Part shown: positions 32,051 through 42,099 of the stretch, piece after piece
Numbering within the stretch: position 1 is the first letter of the stretch
Layout: every line of letters starts with the position of its first letter
Source of the DNA: Nitrospina sp. LS_NOB
GTDB lineage: Bacteria; Nitrospinota; Nitrospinia; Nitrospinales; VA-1
Direction: 5' to 3'
DNA length: 64,000 nt
Assembly (NCBI GenBank): GCA_001542995.1
Contig: LFLA01000003.1
Coordinates: 295,724 to 359,723, forward strand
The notes under the pieces: model-generated
Databases searched by the model: none
What the model saw: only the letters and a program-made list of their open reading frames with translations
Told to the model about the DNA's origin: nothing
Program-made: the position numbers and the translations under genes

Positions 32051-33793
32051 ATGATCAATTTGGAAATTTTTAAGCCAATGAGCAAATGGGTGACGGGTGG
32101 AGAGCCTTCGGTGGCGTGGTATTCTTCCTTAGTTTTCATGCCCTACAGGGGTACAAATTGTAATGGCTTTTTACTGCGGTCACCCAAGCTCTGGGTTTTA
32201 CGATCTCTTGCCCAGTTGTTCCCACGGTTCTTGGTAGGCTTGGTTTTGCTTCTTAATCTTCTATGCGCTGATGCCTCCTCGTGGGCACAAGAGCCCAAAC
32301 GACCTTTCTACGAAGACCCCGGCGATTACCGGCAACAGATCAACCAACTCAAAGATAATTTTAAAACCCAATTTGGTTACGAACTACTGGATTTAGAGTT
32401 GGGCTGGAAACCCGATGAAATCAAAGAGCTCACTTTGGCGTTTTCCAAGCTGCCGGAAACGTTTTTGCATATACCGGGGGTTAAGGGTTTTTATCATTTG
32501 AGTAAGCTTCGGGCGGCTCCGGAAGGGATGCCCGTGGACGATGTGCCTGCCGCCACTTTTCCTGGTTTCCGAACAGTATACCGGAGTTCAAACCTGTCTT
32601 ACCATGTCGAGGTAGATGATCAGGAGCCTCGCGTCGAGTTTTTCAATACCTTATTTTATGAGGACAGGGACAAGTTCCAGAATATTGTCCAGCATGAGAT
32701 GGCACATGTTTTTGATATATTTCAACGTTACCTTTCTTTTTCCCCAGAGTGGCTGAAAATCTCTAAATTCAATTTGATTCATCTTCCCGCTCTCGACGCT
32801 CGGCCGGGAGATGATTATTTATTCGCGGCTCTCAGTGACCCGGATGCAGGCCACTACGCTCCGGTCTCTACCCGCCAGCTTTCTACTTATTCCAGACAGA
32901 GCCCTCAGGAAGATTTTGCCAATTCAGCTTCCGCCTATATCAACTATCCGTACTTTCGCTATAGTCATCCTAAGCGTTATCAATTTTTAAAAAGCAAGGT
33001 GTTTGGAGGAAAGGAATATTTTCCTGAAACCAGAATGGATTATCAGGATAAAGTGGTTTTCGACTTTGAAACAGCGCTGACTGGCAGGGATTGGGATGGT
33101 GTGATAAGTATTTTTAGGGAAGTGGGCCGGGATTATACCCCCGAAATCGAATCTAAACTGATCGAAAGATTGAAAAAAAATCTAGCAGATTCTCCCGACT
33201 CGGTGCGGGATGCCAAATTGGGTGTGGCGACCTGTTATTTTTACAGCCCTAGCGCTTTGGAAGTCCGTAGGAATTTGATCCGAAAAAAAAGGGTGCCGTT
33301 ACAAACGCTTCTGGAAGTTCGCCGTTGTGGTCTCATGTCCCGGCGTTCTTTTGAGAGAGACTTCGCTCTCTGGTCCATGCGGAGTATCCATTTCTTCAAG
33401 AACAAAGGTCGAGCGCAACTCCAGTTTCTCGATCCGGCTTTGCCTTTGGCCGGAGCGCGTGGTTTTGAAACCCGTTATTTATGGAGGATTTTTTATGAAG
33501 GAAGCAACGTCCATATGGCGGAAGGTGCTTACCGTGTGGAAGGAGTGAGACCCGGAGCAATAAAAATCGATCTCGAAAAAAGTGTTGTGGGAACCCTGAA
33601 CCTGCCAACCGGGAAACCTCTTGTTTTGGAGTTGGGGGCCCAGCGAGTGCACCCCCGAGAATTTAAAAGGTTTAACAGCAACCCGGCAAAAATCCGGTTT
33701 GTTATCCAACCGGGCTTTAATTATGAAGCTCACCGCAAACTGGTAATTAAGATTATTTATCCCGATCGGCCTGAATTTGAAAAGTTAAACTGA
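32051..33793 (+). CDS. exported gluzincin-like protein of unknown function
   Basis: A 580-residue protein. An internal hydrophobic segment (FLVGLVLLLNLLCADASSWAQ, about residues 60-80) looks like a signal peptide, so the true start may lie later than ATG 32051. The zinc-protease motif H-E-x2-H appears in NIVQHEMAHVFDIFQRY (about 212-228), and NSASAYINYPYFRY may contain the third ligand region. No family is firmly recognised. It probably acts in the periplasm or at the envelope. Confidence 0.65.
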   Translation: MINLEIFKPMSKWVTGGEPSVAWYSSLVFMPYRGTNCNGFLLRSPKLWVLRSLAQLFPRFLVGLVLLLNLLCADASSWAQEPKRPFYEDPGDYRQQINQLKDNFKTQFGYELLDLELGWKPDEIKELTLAFSKLPETFLHIPGVKGFYHLSKLRAAPEGMPVDDVPAATFPGFRTVYRSSNLSYHVEVDDQEPRVEFFNTLFYEDRDKFQNIVQHEMAHVFDIFQRYLSFSPEWLKISKFNLIHLPALDARPGDDYLFAALSDPDAGHYAPVSTRQLSTYSRQSPQEDFANSASAYINYPYFRYSHPKRYQFLKSKVFGGKEYFPETRMDYQDKVVFDFETALTGRDWDGVISIFREVGRDYTPEIESKLIERLKKNLADSPDSVRDAKLGVATCYFYSPSALEVRRNLIRKKRVPLQTLLEVRRCGLMSRRSFERDFALWSMRSIHFFKNKGRAQLQFLDPALPLAGARGFETRYLWRIFYEGSNVHMAEGAYRVEGVRPGAIKIDLEKSVVGTLNLPTGKPLVLELGAQRVHPREFKRFNSNPAKIRFVIQPGFNYEAHRKLVIKIIYPDRPEFEKLN

Positions 33794-33795
33794 AG

Positions 33796-34215
33796 CTACT
33801 TGATGGGTCGGGCCATACGGTAGGCCATATTGAGATGAGCGTATTTTGAGGGCCATACTTTCATTCCATCCTCATACTGAACAACCAGAGCTGAGGAGTC
33901 CCGTTCCTCCAGAGTCCAGGTGGTTCCAGCGCTACCGGATTCAAAGACGGAAGGAAGATAGATTTCATCCCCATACTTGTCGATATTCTTATAGCTCAAG
34001 TCAAACAGCGACCAGGCTTCCTCCTCGGTCGGGAAACGCCAGTCTTCGCACCCGGCGAACCTTTCCATATTAGTGATTTCTACATAATCCTGGCCTTTAA
34101 ACCAGTTGAGCCATTTTTTAGTGTCCTGAAAGGAGTCGACCTTTTTCCACATTACTTTCATTTGGTTATCGGTAATGGTGCCATTCCCATTATCCACAAA
34201 TCGATCATTTGCCAT
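33796..34215 (-). CDS. DUF1566 domain protein
   Basis: A 139-residue protein. It starts with RFVDNGNGTITDNQMKVMWKK, the usual opening of DUF1566 (Lcl C-terminal-like) domains. GCEDWRFPTEEEAWSLFD follows in the middle. The C-terminal half contains TTWTLEERDSSALVVQYEDG. The domain is related in fold to FGE/C-type-lectin-like modules. There is no signal peptide. Function is unknown. Confidence 0.75.
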   Translation of the reverse strand: MANDRFVDNGNGTITDNQMKVMWKKVDSFQDTKKWLNWFKGQDYVEITNMERFAGCEDWRFPTEEEAWSLFDLSYKNIDKYGDEIYLPSVFESGSAGTTWTLEERDSSALVVQYEDGMKVWPSKYAHLNMAYRMARPIK

Positions 34216-34339
34216 AAGTTTTGTTCTCTTAAATTCGGTCCCATTTCGGGTCGATTTTACAGTTAGAAAAAATAAATATTATAAGACCCAAGGTTTTCAG
34301 GGCTTCAAATCAGAAATTCTCCTGCATATTGCCACCTGG

Positions 34340-34564
34340 TCACCAACCCTGTCCTTTTACCCCATAGGTTCGACTTCCTGAAGAACCCTTTTTCAAATAG
34401 CTTTCCAAGTCGTCTTTTTTTTTCGGCAACGGCGGTGGCCCCGTCAACTGCTTCCTGATAGCTTCAATAATAAATTGCTGCAACCCTTGTTCATCACCCT
34501 TGAATCGTTGTTCAAGATGCTGATAAAGTTCCGGGTCAATATTCAGGGTCACTCTTTTTGACAT
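34340..34564 (-). CDS. small ribbon-helix-helix-like protein
   Basis: A 74-residue protein starting MSKRVTLNIDPELYQHLEQRF. This beta strand followed by helices resembles ribbon-helix-helix DNA-binding proteins such as antitoxins. The second half has a Pro/Lys-rich linker and a Gly/Ser-rich tail. ATG 34564 is used rather than an in-frame TTG 12 bp upstream. No toxin gene is adjacent. The 124 bases to the DUF1566 gene show no feature. Confidence 0.5.
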   Translation of the reverse strand: MSKRVTLNIDPELYQHLEQRFKGDEQGLQQFIIEAIRKQLTGPPPLPKKKDDLESYLKKGSSGSRTYGVKGQGW

Positions 34565-34633
34565 AAAAAACACCAAAAATATTTCAGAGTAAGAACATTT
34601 TAGAACAAAAGTTCATGGAATGAAAGTAGCGGT

Positions 34634-36958
34634 TTAAGATTGGGCGGAAGTAATTTTGCGAGAATTCCGAGAGGAAGAACTTGCCGTCTTCAGGACAAGG
34701 GGAGAATAAGGAAGATCTATGACAAAAACTGTTCCCTTGGGAGGGTTATCCTTGGCTTGAATGGAACCGTTGTGGTCAATGATGATCCGGTTGACAATGG
34801 CCAACCCCAGACCCGTGCCGCGTTTTTTGGTAGTGAAATAAGGAAGAAATAGTTTTTCCCTGTCAGTAGGACTGATCCCTGACCCATCGTCTGAAAACTC
34901 AATGCGGACGAGTTTTTCCTTTTGCAGGACCCGTGTGCTGATTTGTATGGCTCCTCCATCATCAATGGCATCTGTGGCGTTTTCAAAAAGGTTGATGAAT
35001 ACGCGGCGAATTTGTTCCGGATCAATATTGACAGCTCCAAGATTGGGGTCAAAACTTTTTTTGATCTTTAAATGCTTATCGTGTTCTGAATAGGATATCA
35101 GGATATCATCAATGATTTTATGCAGAGAGGTGGGTCTTGGATTGGGAGTGGGCATTCTTGAAAACCGTAGAAACTCATTGAGCAGTTCCTTCATTCCCTC
35201 GACTTCCTGAGTGATAATATTGATGCTCTCATCAAAAACCCGGTCAAAGTCTTCCCGGTTTTCATAATATTTTTTCTTCAATCTCTGGGTGTTGAGCTGG
35301 ATTGGCGTAAGAGGATTCTTGATTTCATGGGCGATTCCCTGGGCAACTTCTTTCCATGCTGCAATTTTCTGAGTTTTTATCAAATGGGTTAGATCTTCAA
35401 AGACGATAACCATTCCTCGGTATTTTCGGGTTGCTCCTCGAAGAATCTGAATATTGACTAGAAGGGTGAGGTTGTTTTCTCCTATGCGCAGATCAATTTG
35501 TTCCTCCATGGATTCCCTGTTCTGACTGAACATACGTAGAGTGAGTTTTCTTATTGTCTGATGACAGGAAAATTCTAAAGCATCACGATAGGAGGAGCCG
35601 AAAACATTTTCACTTTTAAGATCGAGAATTTTTTCGGCGGCTTTATTAAAGGTAGTGATATAGCCCATTTTATCGATCGAAACCACACCCGCCCCGATGT
35701 TGTCCAGAATAGTTTCTATATAGTTTCTTCTTCGATCCAGTTCGATATTTGTTCTTTTAAGATCCTCATGGGCGTGCTGAATCTTGAGCTGGCTTTCGTT
35801 TAGTTGCCGGGTCATGGTGTTGAAGGAGTCCACAAGAATTGCTATTTCATCGGTTGCCCGGACTCCAATCTTGAAGTCGAGATCTCCTTCTGTGATACGT
35901 CGTGTGCCTTCTGCCAATTGCTGAATGGGTACAGTGATACCTCTTGCCATATAAAAACCCAGCCAGATGGCAGAAAAAAGTATTAGCAAAGTAATGAGCA
36001 GAAAGGTCGTGTAGTAGTTTGCACTGACCGGAATTTTTAGAAAACTTTGTTGCTGGTAGTCTTCAAAGGTGTTTCGGATAGTTTCAATTTTTCTTAACGA
36101 GCTTTTTAAAACAGGATTGAGGGTGAGGATATATCCCCATATGGAAATTTTTCCTTCAAGGGTCTCTGTAAGGGGAACCACCACAATCATCAGACTTCCC
36201 CTATTGGTCATTTGAATTTCTGTCACACCTTCGCCATCAAGACTTTTCTTAATTAATTCGGAAAAATTCAACGGGGTCTGTAAAGAAAGCCTGGAGGAAT
36301 CCAATTCCTGGACAATAGGTTTTAAATTATTGTCGTAAATGAGGATACCGGCCAGATTATATTCGACTACTTTTTCCCGGGCCAGGGCATGCAATCTGTC
36401 CCGTTTCATCTTTAAGTACAGTTCCTCATTATTGATAAAGCGCTCAATATTTTTAGTTTTTGAAAGGGCTCTCTTTTCAAGGTCTGAATAATAATTCCTG
36501 GCAATATCCATGGAATATTCCAGGGTCTGTTCTATCTGCAAATTAAACCAGTTGCCGATACTGAAGGTGAATAATTTGCTGGCCACCGTGAAGAGAAGTA
36601 TGGATGGAACCAGCGCCAGGATCAAGAAGGCGATGATTAATTTGGTCTGAAACTTGGAACCGATGATTTTGCTTTTGCGCTCGTTATAAACTTTAACAAG
36701 ATTTCGCGTAATCAGAATGATCAATAAAAAAAGCAGGATTAAAATGACATTGAACACTGCGAGAACGGCAATATTGTTGCCGATCATTGAAATAGATTGG
36801 GCCTGTAGAAAATAGTTTTCCAGAAAGGTCATGCCGATGAGAGCGATAAAAACTCCCAGAGCGGTCAGAGTCGTACGCTTTCGCTTATCACGCAATTGTC
36901 CCTCGGTAGGTGAGATATTAGAGACTAGGGGTTTGCTGATGAGAGGATCGGATGGCAT
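34634..36958 (-). CDS. NtrY-like membrane sensor histidine kinase
   Basis: A 774-residue kinase. Four hydrophobic segments lie in the first third, at about 30-50, 60-85, 105-130 and 320-340. NERKSKIIGSKFQTKLIIAF between the second and third is an NtrY signature. The periplasmic loop spans about 135-315. A HAMP domain (ARGITVPIQQLAEGTRRI), a PAS domain (about 410-520) and HisKA (GIAHEIKNPLTPIQLNTQR, about 547-565) follow. The ATPase domain has NLFENATDAID, DDGSGIS and GTGLGLAIVNRII. No NtrX-type response regulator lies beside it, so the partner is elsewhere. Confidence 0.85.
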   Translation of the reverse strand: MPSDPLISKPLVSNISPTEGQLRDKRKRTTLTALGVFIALIGMTFLENYFLQAQSISMIGNNIAVLAVFNVILILLFLLIILITRNLVKVYNERKSKIIGSKFQTKLIIAFLILALVPSILLFTVASKLFTFSIGNWFNLQIEQTLEYSMDIARNYYSDLEKRALSKTKNIERFINNEELYLKMKRDRLHALAREKVVEYNLAGILIYDNNLKPIVQELDSSRLSLQTPLNFSELIKKSLDGEGVTEIQMTNRGSLMIVVVPLTETLEGKISIWGYILTLNPVLKSSLRKIETIRNTFEDYQQQSFLKIPVSANYYTTFLLITLLILFSAIWLGFYMARGITVPIQQLAEGTRRITEGDLDFKIGVRATDEIAILVDSFNTMTRQLNESQLKIQHAHEDLKRTNIELDRRRNYIETILDNIGAGVVSIDKMGYITTFNKAAEKILDLKSENVFGSSYRDALEFSCHQTIRKLTLRMFSQNRESMEEQIDLRIGENNLTLLVNIQILRGATRKYRGMVIVFEDLTHLIKTQKIAAWKEVAQGIAHEIKNPLTPIQLNTQRLKKKYYENREDFDRVFDESINIITQEVEGMKELLNEFLRFSRMPTPNPRPTSLHKIIDDILISYSEHDKHLKIKKSFDPNLGAVNIDPEQIRRVFINLFENATDAIDDGGAIQISTRVLQKEKLVRIEFSDDGSGISPTDREKLFLPYFTTKKRGTGLGLAIVNRIIIDHNGSIQAKDNPPKGTVFVIDLPYSPLVLKTASSSSRNSRKITSAQS

Positions 36959-37286
36959 AGCGGCTTCCGAAATATTGAGTGGTTTAAAAACAATAGTTTA
37001 ACACACAACCCTGAAAATGGTCTTGGGATTCTGAGTCCCCGGAATTGAGGATTCAAGCTCCTGAATATCTGGGGCTTGGAGGCAGGGAGTTGTGATTTCG
37101 GGAAAAATGTTTACCTCAATATTTTAGTTTAGATAGATTGGCATTTATAATAATTGAAAAAATCTTGTCATCAACCCAGATAAAGTATTAAAATCAATAC
37201 ATTACCGCTAATTTTTTATGATAACATTGGGCCGGGTGCCTTCAAAGGCGAGGCGCCTGGTATAAAACCCTAAGACAGGTTCTGTT
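36959..37286. other. intergenic region between divergent genes
   Basis: About 330 AT-rich bases between the NtrY-like gene and the GAF remnant. TTGTCA near 37165 with TATTAA about 15 bp downstream could be a promoter. No terminator, repeat or RNA gene was recognised. Confidence 0.3.
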
Positions 37287-37803
37287 TTGGAAGATTCCAA
37301 GGGAAAAAATATTAAGACGTTAGAAAATTTTGCAAGCCAGGTGGGGGATTCTAATTTTAATGAGGATAGCCTCCTTTCCCTTACCAAAAACCTAAAACTA
37401 CTATTTAATTGTGAAGAGGCGACGTTGTTTGCCTTGGATGAAGTCAAGCTTGAGCTGTTCACCAAAAATTTCCACAGAGAGGGTTTTCCTGAAATCCGGC
37501 TGAATATATCTGTTAAAAATATAGCAGGGTTTGTGGCGGCCACAGGAAAGTCCCTTTGCAAGCTTGACGCGGGCCTCAGAGCTTTTAGGGGCTGCCAAAC
37601 AGGATAGTTCCGCTAATATTCTGATCCAAAGAGAAGACGATGAAACAACGATTCTTGTCCGTGTTTTGAAGGATGGAAGCCGTTTTGTTTACCAGCAAAT
37701 TGACCCACCCCAAGATGTCATCAAACTTATAAAGGAAGTCGCAAATATTGATCTGGACCTTCCGCCCAAGCCTCATAGAAGAAAAGACGATCCCAGGTAT
37801 TAA
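37287..37803 (+). pseudogene. GAF-domain protein broken by a frameshift
   Basis: The first frame (37287-37607) encodes a GAF-like domain with LFNCEEATLFALD, FPEIRLNISVKNIAGFVAATGKSL and then loses sense. The second frame (in use from about 37570 to 37803) continues ASELLGAAKQDSSANILIQR and VRVLKDGSRFVYQQI, ending KPHRRKDDPRY. A one-base shift near 37575 joins them into a protein of about 170 residues. The second part recalls the start of type II/IV secretion ATPase regions, but this is only a loose resemblance. It could also be two short real frames. Confidence 0.5.
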
Positions 37804-37857
37804 CAACAGAAAAAGAAATTTATTTAGCTGTGAGAAATATTTTGGAGAGAAGACTGT

Positions 37858-38550
37858 CTATTTGTTGAATGATCGGATGACGTCTGTGGAAACGCCACCC
37901 TCTTTTTGGCGCGAACCGTTTGCCTGTTTTGATAGCTCCAGATCAGGGTCAATGGAAAGCGGGGAGGTTTGTGCCCATGAAGTTTCAAATTCACTGAATG
38001 GAACAAAAAAGAAAATGTAGTTGAAGGGGAACCAGAATCGATCCGTTTCTAAATCCGCCTTGACCCGGACATAGTATTTTTCGTTTGGGTCCAGCTTGTA
38101 TATCGGGGCAATAGGAATGTCTTTTAAGGTGAGCATTAGTTTCTGATAGCGAGATTCTTTCCGGGTGATTATCTTTCTTCTTACATTTTTCCCGAGTTCT
38201 GAGAATCGGTATATTTTCTTGAGCGAATCAAACTGGACTCGATGCTGGACCTTATTGGAACTGACCAGGCTATCCATCCATACCGTATTTTCTTTGCGGA
38301 GTTCAATTTCGAAGGTAAAACCCATCGGCACTCCGTTTGCGATCGCTTCCTGTATTTTTTCCGTGAAACCATCCACCAGCCTGGCGTTCATCACCACATA
38401 CTTGCCTTTTGTACCAACGCCAATATTGACAACATCGGGTGATGCTGCTGACACGGGCGAAACCAGCCCCATCGTCAGCAGAAAAAAGGTTGAAACCCAT
38501 AAAGAAATCAGGTCATGCCGTTTGAGTCTGGAAAAATTCGTACGTTTCAA
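37858..38550 (-). CDS. DUF4390 family exported protein
   Basis: A 230-residue protein with an N-terminal hydrophobic segment (ISLWVSTFFLLTMGLVSPVSAA) acting as a signal peptide, cleaved near residue 36. The body has GVPMGFTFEIELRKENTVWMD and YYVRVKADLETDRFWFPFNYIFFF, which fit the DUF4390 family, often found beside NtrY-type kinases. The N-terminus overlaps the end of the epimerase gene by 38 bp. Function is unknown. Confidence 0.72.
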   Translation of the reverse strand: MKRTNFSRLKRHDLISLWVSTFFLLTMGLVSPVSAASPDVVNIGVGTKGKYVVMNARLVDGFTEKIQEAIANGVPMGFTFEIELRKENTVWMDSLVSSNKVQHRVQFDSLKKIYRFSELGKNVRRKIITRKESRYQKLMLTLKDIPIAPIYKLDPNEKYYVRVKADLETDRFWFPFNYIFFFVPFSEFETSWAQTSPLSIDPDLELSKQANGSRQKEGGVSTDVIRSFNK

Positions 38551-39436
38551 TTAATCCTTGCTCCAAAGAAACTTCTGGTTTCCATCCAAAACCTTCATGA
38601 AACTTTTTATAGTCGATAACACTTCTGCGTTGCTCCCCGTTTCGAGCCGAACCGTGATCTGCGGAAATGTTTTTCCCCGATATTTCCACCAAGCATTCGG
38701 TCAAAGAATTTATACTGGTTTCTTTTCCCGTTCCCACATTAAACGTTCCATTACAGGTGCGATCCAGTGCTATTAAATTTGCCTGTGCAATGTCACGAAC
38801 CGAAATGAAGTCGCGCGTTTGCTCTCCATCGCCACAAATAACCGGCTTTTGATCCTTTACCAGCTTTTCGCAGAAAATGGCGACAACTCCTGTCTCCCCA
38901 TGGGGGTTTTGATGTGGGCCGAAAACATTGCTATAACGGAGTACGGGGGTACTCAGCCCATACTGCTCGTTAAAAAATCTTAAATAGTTCTCCGCGCACA
39001 GCTTTGAAATGCCGTAGGGGCTCAATGGCTGACACGGATGATCTTCGCTTGCCGGAAAACAAATTTGTTCTCCATACATGGCGCCTCCGGTCGAAGCGAA
39101 AATGAATTTTTCAATTTTCAAAGATACCACACTTTTGAGGAGTTTTAAAGTCCCAATAATATTGACGTTAGCGTCGAATAGGGGATCGGTGACTGATTCG
39201 GATACGGAAATTTGAGCGGCATGATGGTTGATGGCGTTAATTTCTTCACATTTTAGAATCTCGGAGACCTTGGGGTCGAGGATGTCTATTCCATAAAATT
39301 TTGCCTCCGGGTTCAGAAACCGCAACTCTCCCGATGAAAGGTCGTCGATCACGGTGACGTGATGGCCTGCTTCAATATAGGTATTGACGATATGGGAGCC
39401 GATGAACCCTGCACCTCCTGTCACTAAAATATTCAC
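38513..39436 (-). CDS. NAD-dependent sugar-nucleotide epimerase (GalE-like)
   Basis: A 307-residue extended short-chain dehydrogenase. It has the NAD motif VTGGAGFIGSHIV, the HHAAQISV block, a catalytic serine in FASTGGAMYG and Y-x3-K in YGISKLCAENY (about 143-153). RYSNVFGPHQNPHGE and CGDGEQTRDFISVRD follow. It is probably a UDP-glucose/GlcNAc 4-epimerase for surface polysaccharide. It overlaps mutS by 4 bp. Confidence 0.85.
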   Translation of the reverse strand: MNILVTGGAGFIGSHIVNTYIEAGHHVTVIDDLSSGELRFLNPEAKFYGIDILDPKVSEILKCEEINAINHHAAQISVSESVTDPLFDANVNIIGTLKLLKSVVSLKIEKFIFASTGGAMYGEQICFPASEDHPCQPLSPYGISKLCAENYLRFFNEQYGLSTPVLRYSNVFGPHQNPHGETGVVAIFCEKLVKDQKPVICGDGEQTRDFISVRDIAQANLIALDRTCNGTFNVGTGKETSINSLTECLVEISGKNISADHGSARNGEQRRSVIDYKKFHEGFGWKPEVSLEQGLIETYEFFQTQTA

Positions 39437-42087
39437 TTAAGATTGTCCTTTAATAGCTGAGTTAACTCGAATAGAACCTCCAGTGCTTCTCTTGGGGATA
39501 GCTGGTTGGGATCGATTTCCTTAATTTTATGGATCAATGGGTTCTCCGGGTCCGGGAAGAGGCCCAGTTGGCCAGAGGAGTGCTTGTTTTCACGGTTTTC
39601 GGAACGGGAGATTTTTGGAACACCGACCTCATCAAACTCGCTTTGCTCCAGGTTGAATAAAACCTCATGAGCACGCTCCAGAACTTTTTTAGGCAACCCT
39701 GCCAGCCGTGCGACTTGAATACCGTAGCTTTTGTCGGTTCCCCCTGGAACAATTTTTCTAAGAAAGATGATTTCATCATTCCATTCCTTGACCTGAACAT
39801 TAAAATTTTTGACTCCCGGAAGAACACGGGATAGATCTGTCAGTTCGTGGTAATGGGTCGCGAAAAGTGTTTTGGGTCCACCTCCCTGATCGGCTTTGTG
39901 AAGGAATTCGACAATGGCCCAGGCAATACTGATTCCATCAAAGGTGCTGGTTCCCCGACCAATTTCATCCAGAATGATCAGGCTGTCCGGCGTAGCGTTG
40001 TTAAGGATGTTGGCGGTTTCGTTCATTTCCACCATAAAAGTGGATTGCCCTTTTATTAAATGATCCTGCGCTCCCACCCGGGAAAAAATACGGTCCGTGA
40101 TTCCCAGACTGGTCTTGTCAGCAGGAACAAAACTTCCTATTTGCGCCATGAGATTGATCAAGGCAACCTGTCTTAGATAAGTGGATTTCCCTGCCATATT
40201 GGGACCGGTAATGATCATGATCTGTTGTTTCACCGAATCCAGAAATGTGTCGTTAGAGATGAAACGAACCAAAGGATCTATTTGTTCTATGAGAGGGTGG
40301 CGACCGTTTTCAATAACGAGGCTGCGGTCATTGGTGAACTCCGGCCGACAATAATTGTATCGGTGTGCGGTTTCGGCAAATGAGGATAACGCGTCAATTT
40401 CACTGATGATCCGTGCCATGCTCTGTATGCGGGAGCCAGCAAGGGCAACGGTCGATCGAATCTCCTCGAACAGTTTTTGTTCTATGGCGAATATTTTTTC
40501 TTCCGCACCGGTGATTTCTTCTTCATATTCTTTCAGTTTGGGTGAAATATAACGCTCTGCATTGACCAGCGACTGCTTGCGAATATATTCATCCGGTACG
40601 CGGTCGCTATGTTTTTTGGTGATTTCTATATAATATCCATAAATTTTATTGAAGCCGACTTTTAAGACCGGAATGCCGGTTTTCTTTTTTTCTTCCAGTT
40701 CCAGCGAGGCGATCCAGTTTTTCCCCTGCCGGGTAATATTTTTAAGGCGATCTAAATCTTCGTTGCAACCGGCTTTGATCAGGTTTCCTTCCTTGAGGCC
40801 AAGGGGCGGGTCGTCCAAGATATTCCTTTCAATCAAATCATAAATATTATCGAGGTTGTCCCAGTTTTCAAGATATGTGTGTAGAGGACTGGCGTCATAA
40901 CTTTTAAGAGCTTTCGACAAGTCCGGAAAAACGCTCAGGGATGTTTTCAGCGCAATAAGATCTCTTGCATTGCAGGCAGAAAGGGTAATTCGTCCCAGTA
41001 ACCTTTCCAGGTCGAAGATATGCTTCAGAAGATTGCGCAGGTTTTTTCTCTCAGTAGGATTATCCTTAAAGTCTTCAACGATGCTCAGGCGTTCGCGGAT
41101 TTTTTCAGCGTCTATCAATGGTTTTAAAATCCATTCGCGAATTCGCCGTGCGCCCATCGGTGTATGGGAAAGGTCAAGCAGGTCTAACAGGGAATTTTTC
41201 CGGGTGCCTTCGCTGGATTGGACCAGTTCCAAGCTTGCTAATGTGCACTGATCCAAGGCCATGTAGTCGTGAATGGGAAAGGGGACGAGGGTGGTGATGT
41301 GTTCCATAGCTGATTTCTGGGTTTCCTGCAGGTAATGGAGCAATGCGCCGGCCGAAACAATTGCCGCTTCCATATTTTCACAGCCGAACCCTTCCAAAGA
41401 CTGGGTCTTAAAATGCTCAACCAGGTTTTTATAAGCCTCGCTGAAAGAAAAGGTCCAGTCTTCCAAGGTGTGGACAAACACCTCCCCCGTCGGGAGCCAG
41501 GGCCGAGCCTCCTCTTTTTTTGAGTCGGGGATGATTATTTCTTTGGGATCCAGTTTCTGCAGTTCATCGGCAAGAAGGGGGAGGGCGTTTTCTCCATCGA
41601 TCTGTGTAACTTTAAAAACCCCGGTCGATACATCAAGTGCAGCGAGTCCTATTTGGTTTTTCCCGAAATACACAGAGGCGATAAACTGGTCCTTTTTAGG
41701 GTCCAGCATATTATCATCCAGAATGGTTCCTGGGGTTATGACCCGGACCACTTCCCTTTTGACCAATCCCTTGGCCTGTTTCGGATCTTCCGTTTGTTCG
41801 CAGATGGCGACCTTCTTGCCGGCTTTAAGGAGTTTGGTGATGTAAAGGTTTGCTGAATGATGGGGAATCCCGCACATGGGTACAGGATTGGATTTTTTAT
41901 TTCTGGATGTGAGAGCGATCTGTAAAATTCCGGACGCGGTTTTTGCATCGTCATTGAACATTTCGTAAAAGTCTCCCATTCTGAAAAACAAAATGGAATC
42001 GGAGTAATCCTTTTTGATTCCCTGATACTGTTGCATCATGGGGGTGTCATCTTGAGTGACCTTAATACTTTTGGCCGAAACGCCCAT
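39433..42087 (-). CDS. mutS: DNA mismatch repair protein MutS
   Basis: An 884-residue protein. The mismatch-reading F-x-E is in FFRMGDFYEMF (about residues 34-44). The connector and lever domains follow. The ATPase has Walker A GPNMAGKSTYLRQ (about 626), and the Walker B region and signature are LIILDEIGRGTSTFDG. The H loop is LFATHYHEL. The C-terminal tail holds the dimerisation helices. Length and motifs are complete, so this mismatch repair gene is intact. This matters because short tandem duplications are seen elsewhere in the window. Confidence 0.95.
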   Translation of the reverse strand: MGVSAKSIKVTQDDTPMMQQYQGIKKDYSDSILFFRMGDFYEMFNDDAKTASGILQIALTSRNKKSNPVPMCGIPHHSANLYITKLLKAGKKVAICEQTEDPKQAKGLVKREVVRVITPGTILDDNMLDPKKDQFIASVYFGKNQIGLAALDVSTGVFKVTQIDGENALPLLADELQKLDPKEIIIPDSKKEEARPWLPTGEVFVHTLEDWTFSFSEAYKNLVEHFKTQSLEGFGCENMEAAIVSAGALLHYLQETQKSAMEHITTLVPFPIHDYMALDQCTLASLELVQSSEGTRKNSLLDLLDLSHTPMGARRIREWILKPLIDAEKIRERLSIVEDFKDNPTERKNLRNLLKHIFDLERLLGRITLSACNARDLIALKTSLSVFPDLSKALKSYDASPLHTYLENWDNLDNIYDLIERNILDDPPLGLKEGNLIKAGCNEDLDRLKNITRQGKNWIASLELEEKKKTGIPVLKVGFNKIYGYYIEITKKHSDRVPDEYIRKQSLVNAERYISPKLKEYEEEITGAEEKIFAIEQKLFEEIRSTVALAGSRIQSMARIISEIDALSSFAETAHRYNYCRPEFTNDRSLVIENGRHPLIEQIDPLVRFISNDTFLDSVKQQIMIITGPNMAGKSTYLRQVALINLMAQIGSFVPADKTSLGITDRIFSRVGAQDHLIKGQSTFMVEMNETANILNNATPDSLIILDEIGRGTSTFDGISIAWAIVEFLHKADQGGGPKTLFATHYHELTDLSRVLPGVKNFNVQVKEWNDEIIFLRKIVPGGTDKSYGIQVARLAGLPKKVLERAHEVLFNLEQSEFDEVGVPKISRSENRENKHSSGQLGLFPDPENPLIHKIKEIDPNQLSPREALEVLFELTQLLKDNLK

Positions 42088-42099
42088 AGGGTTTATGCG

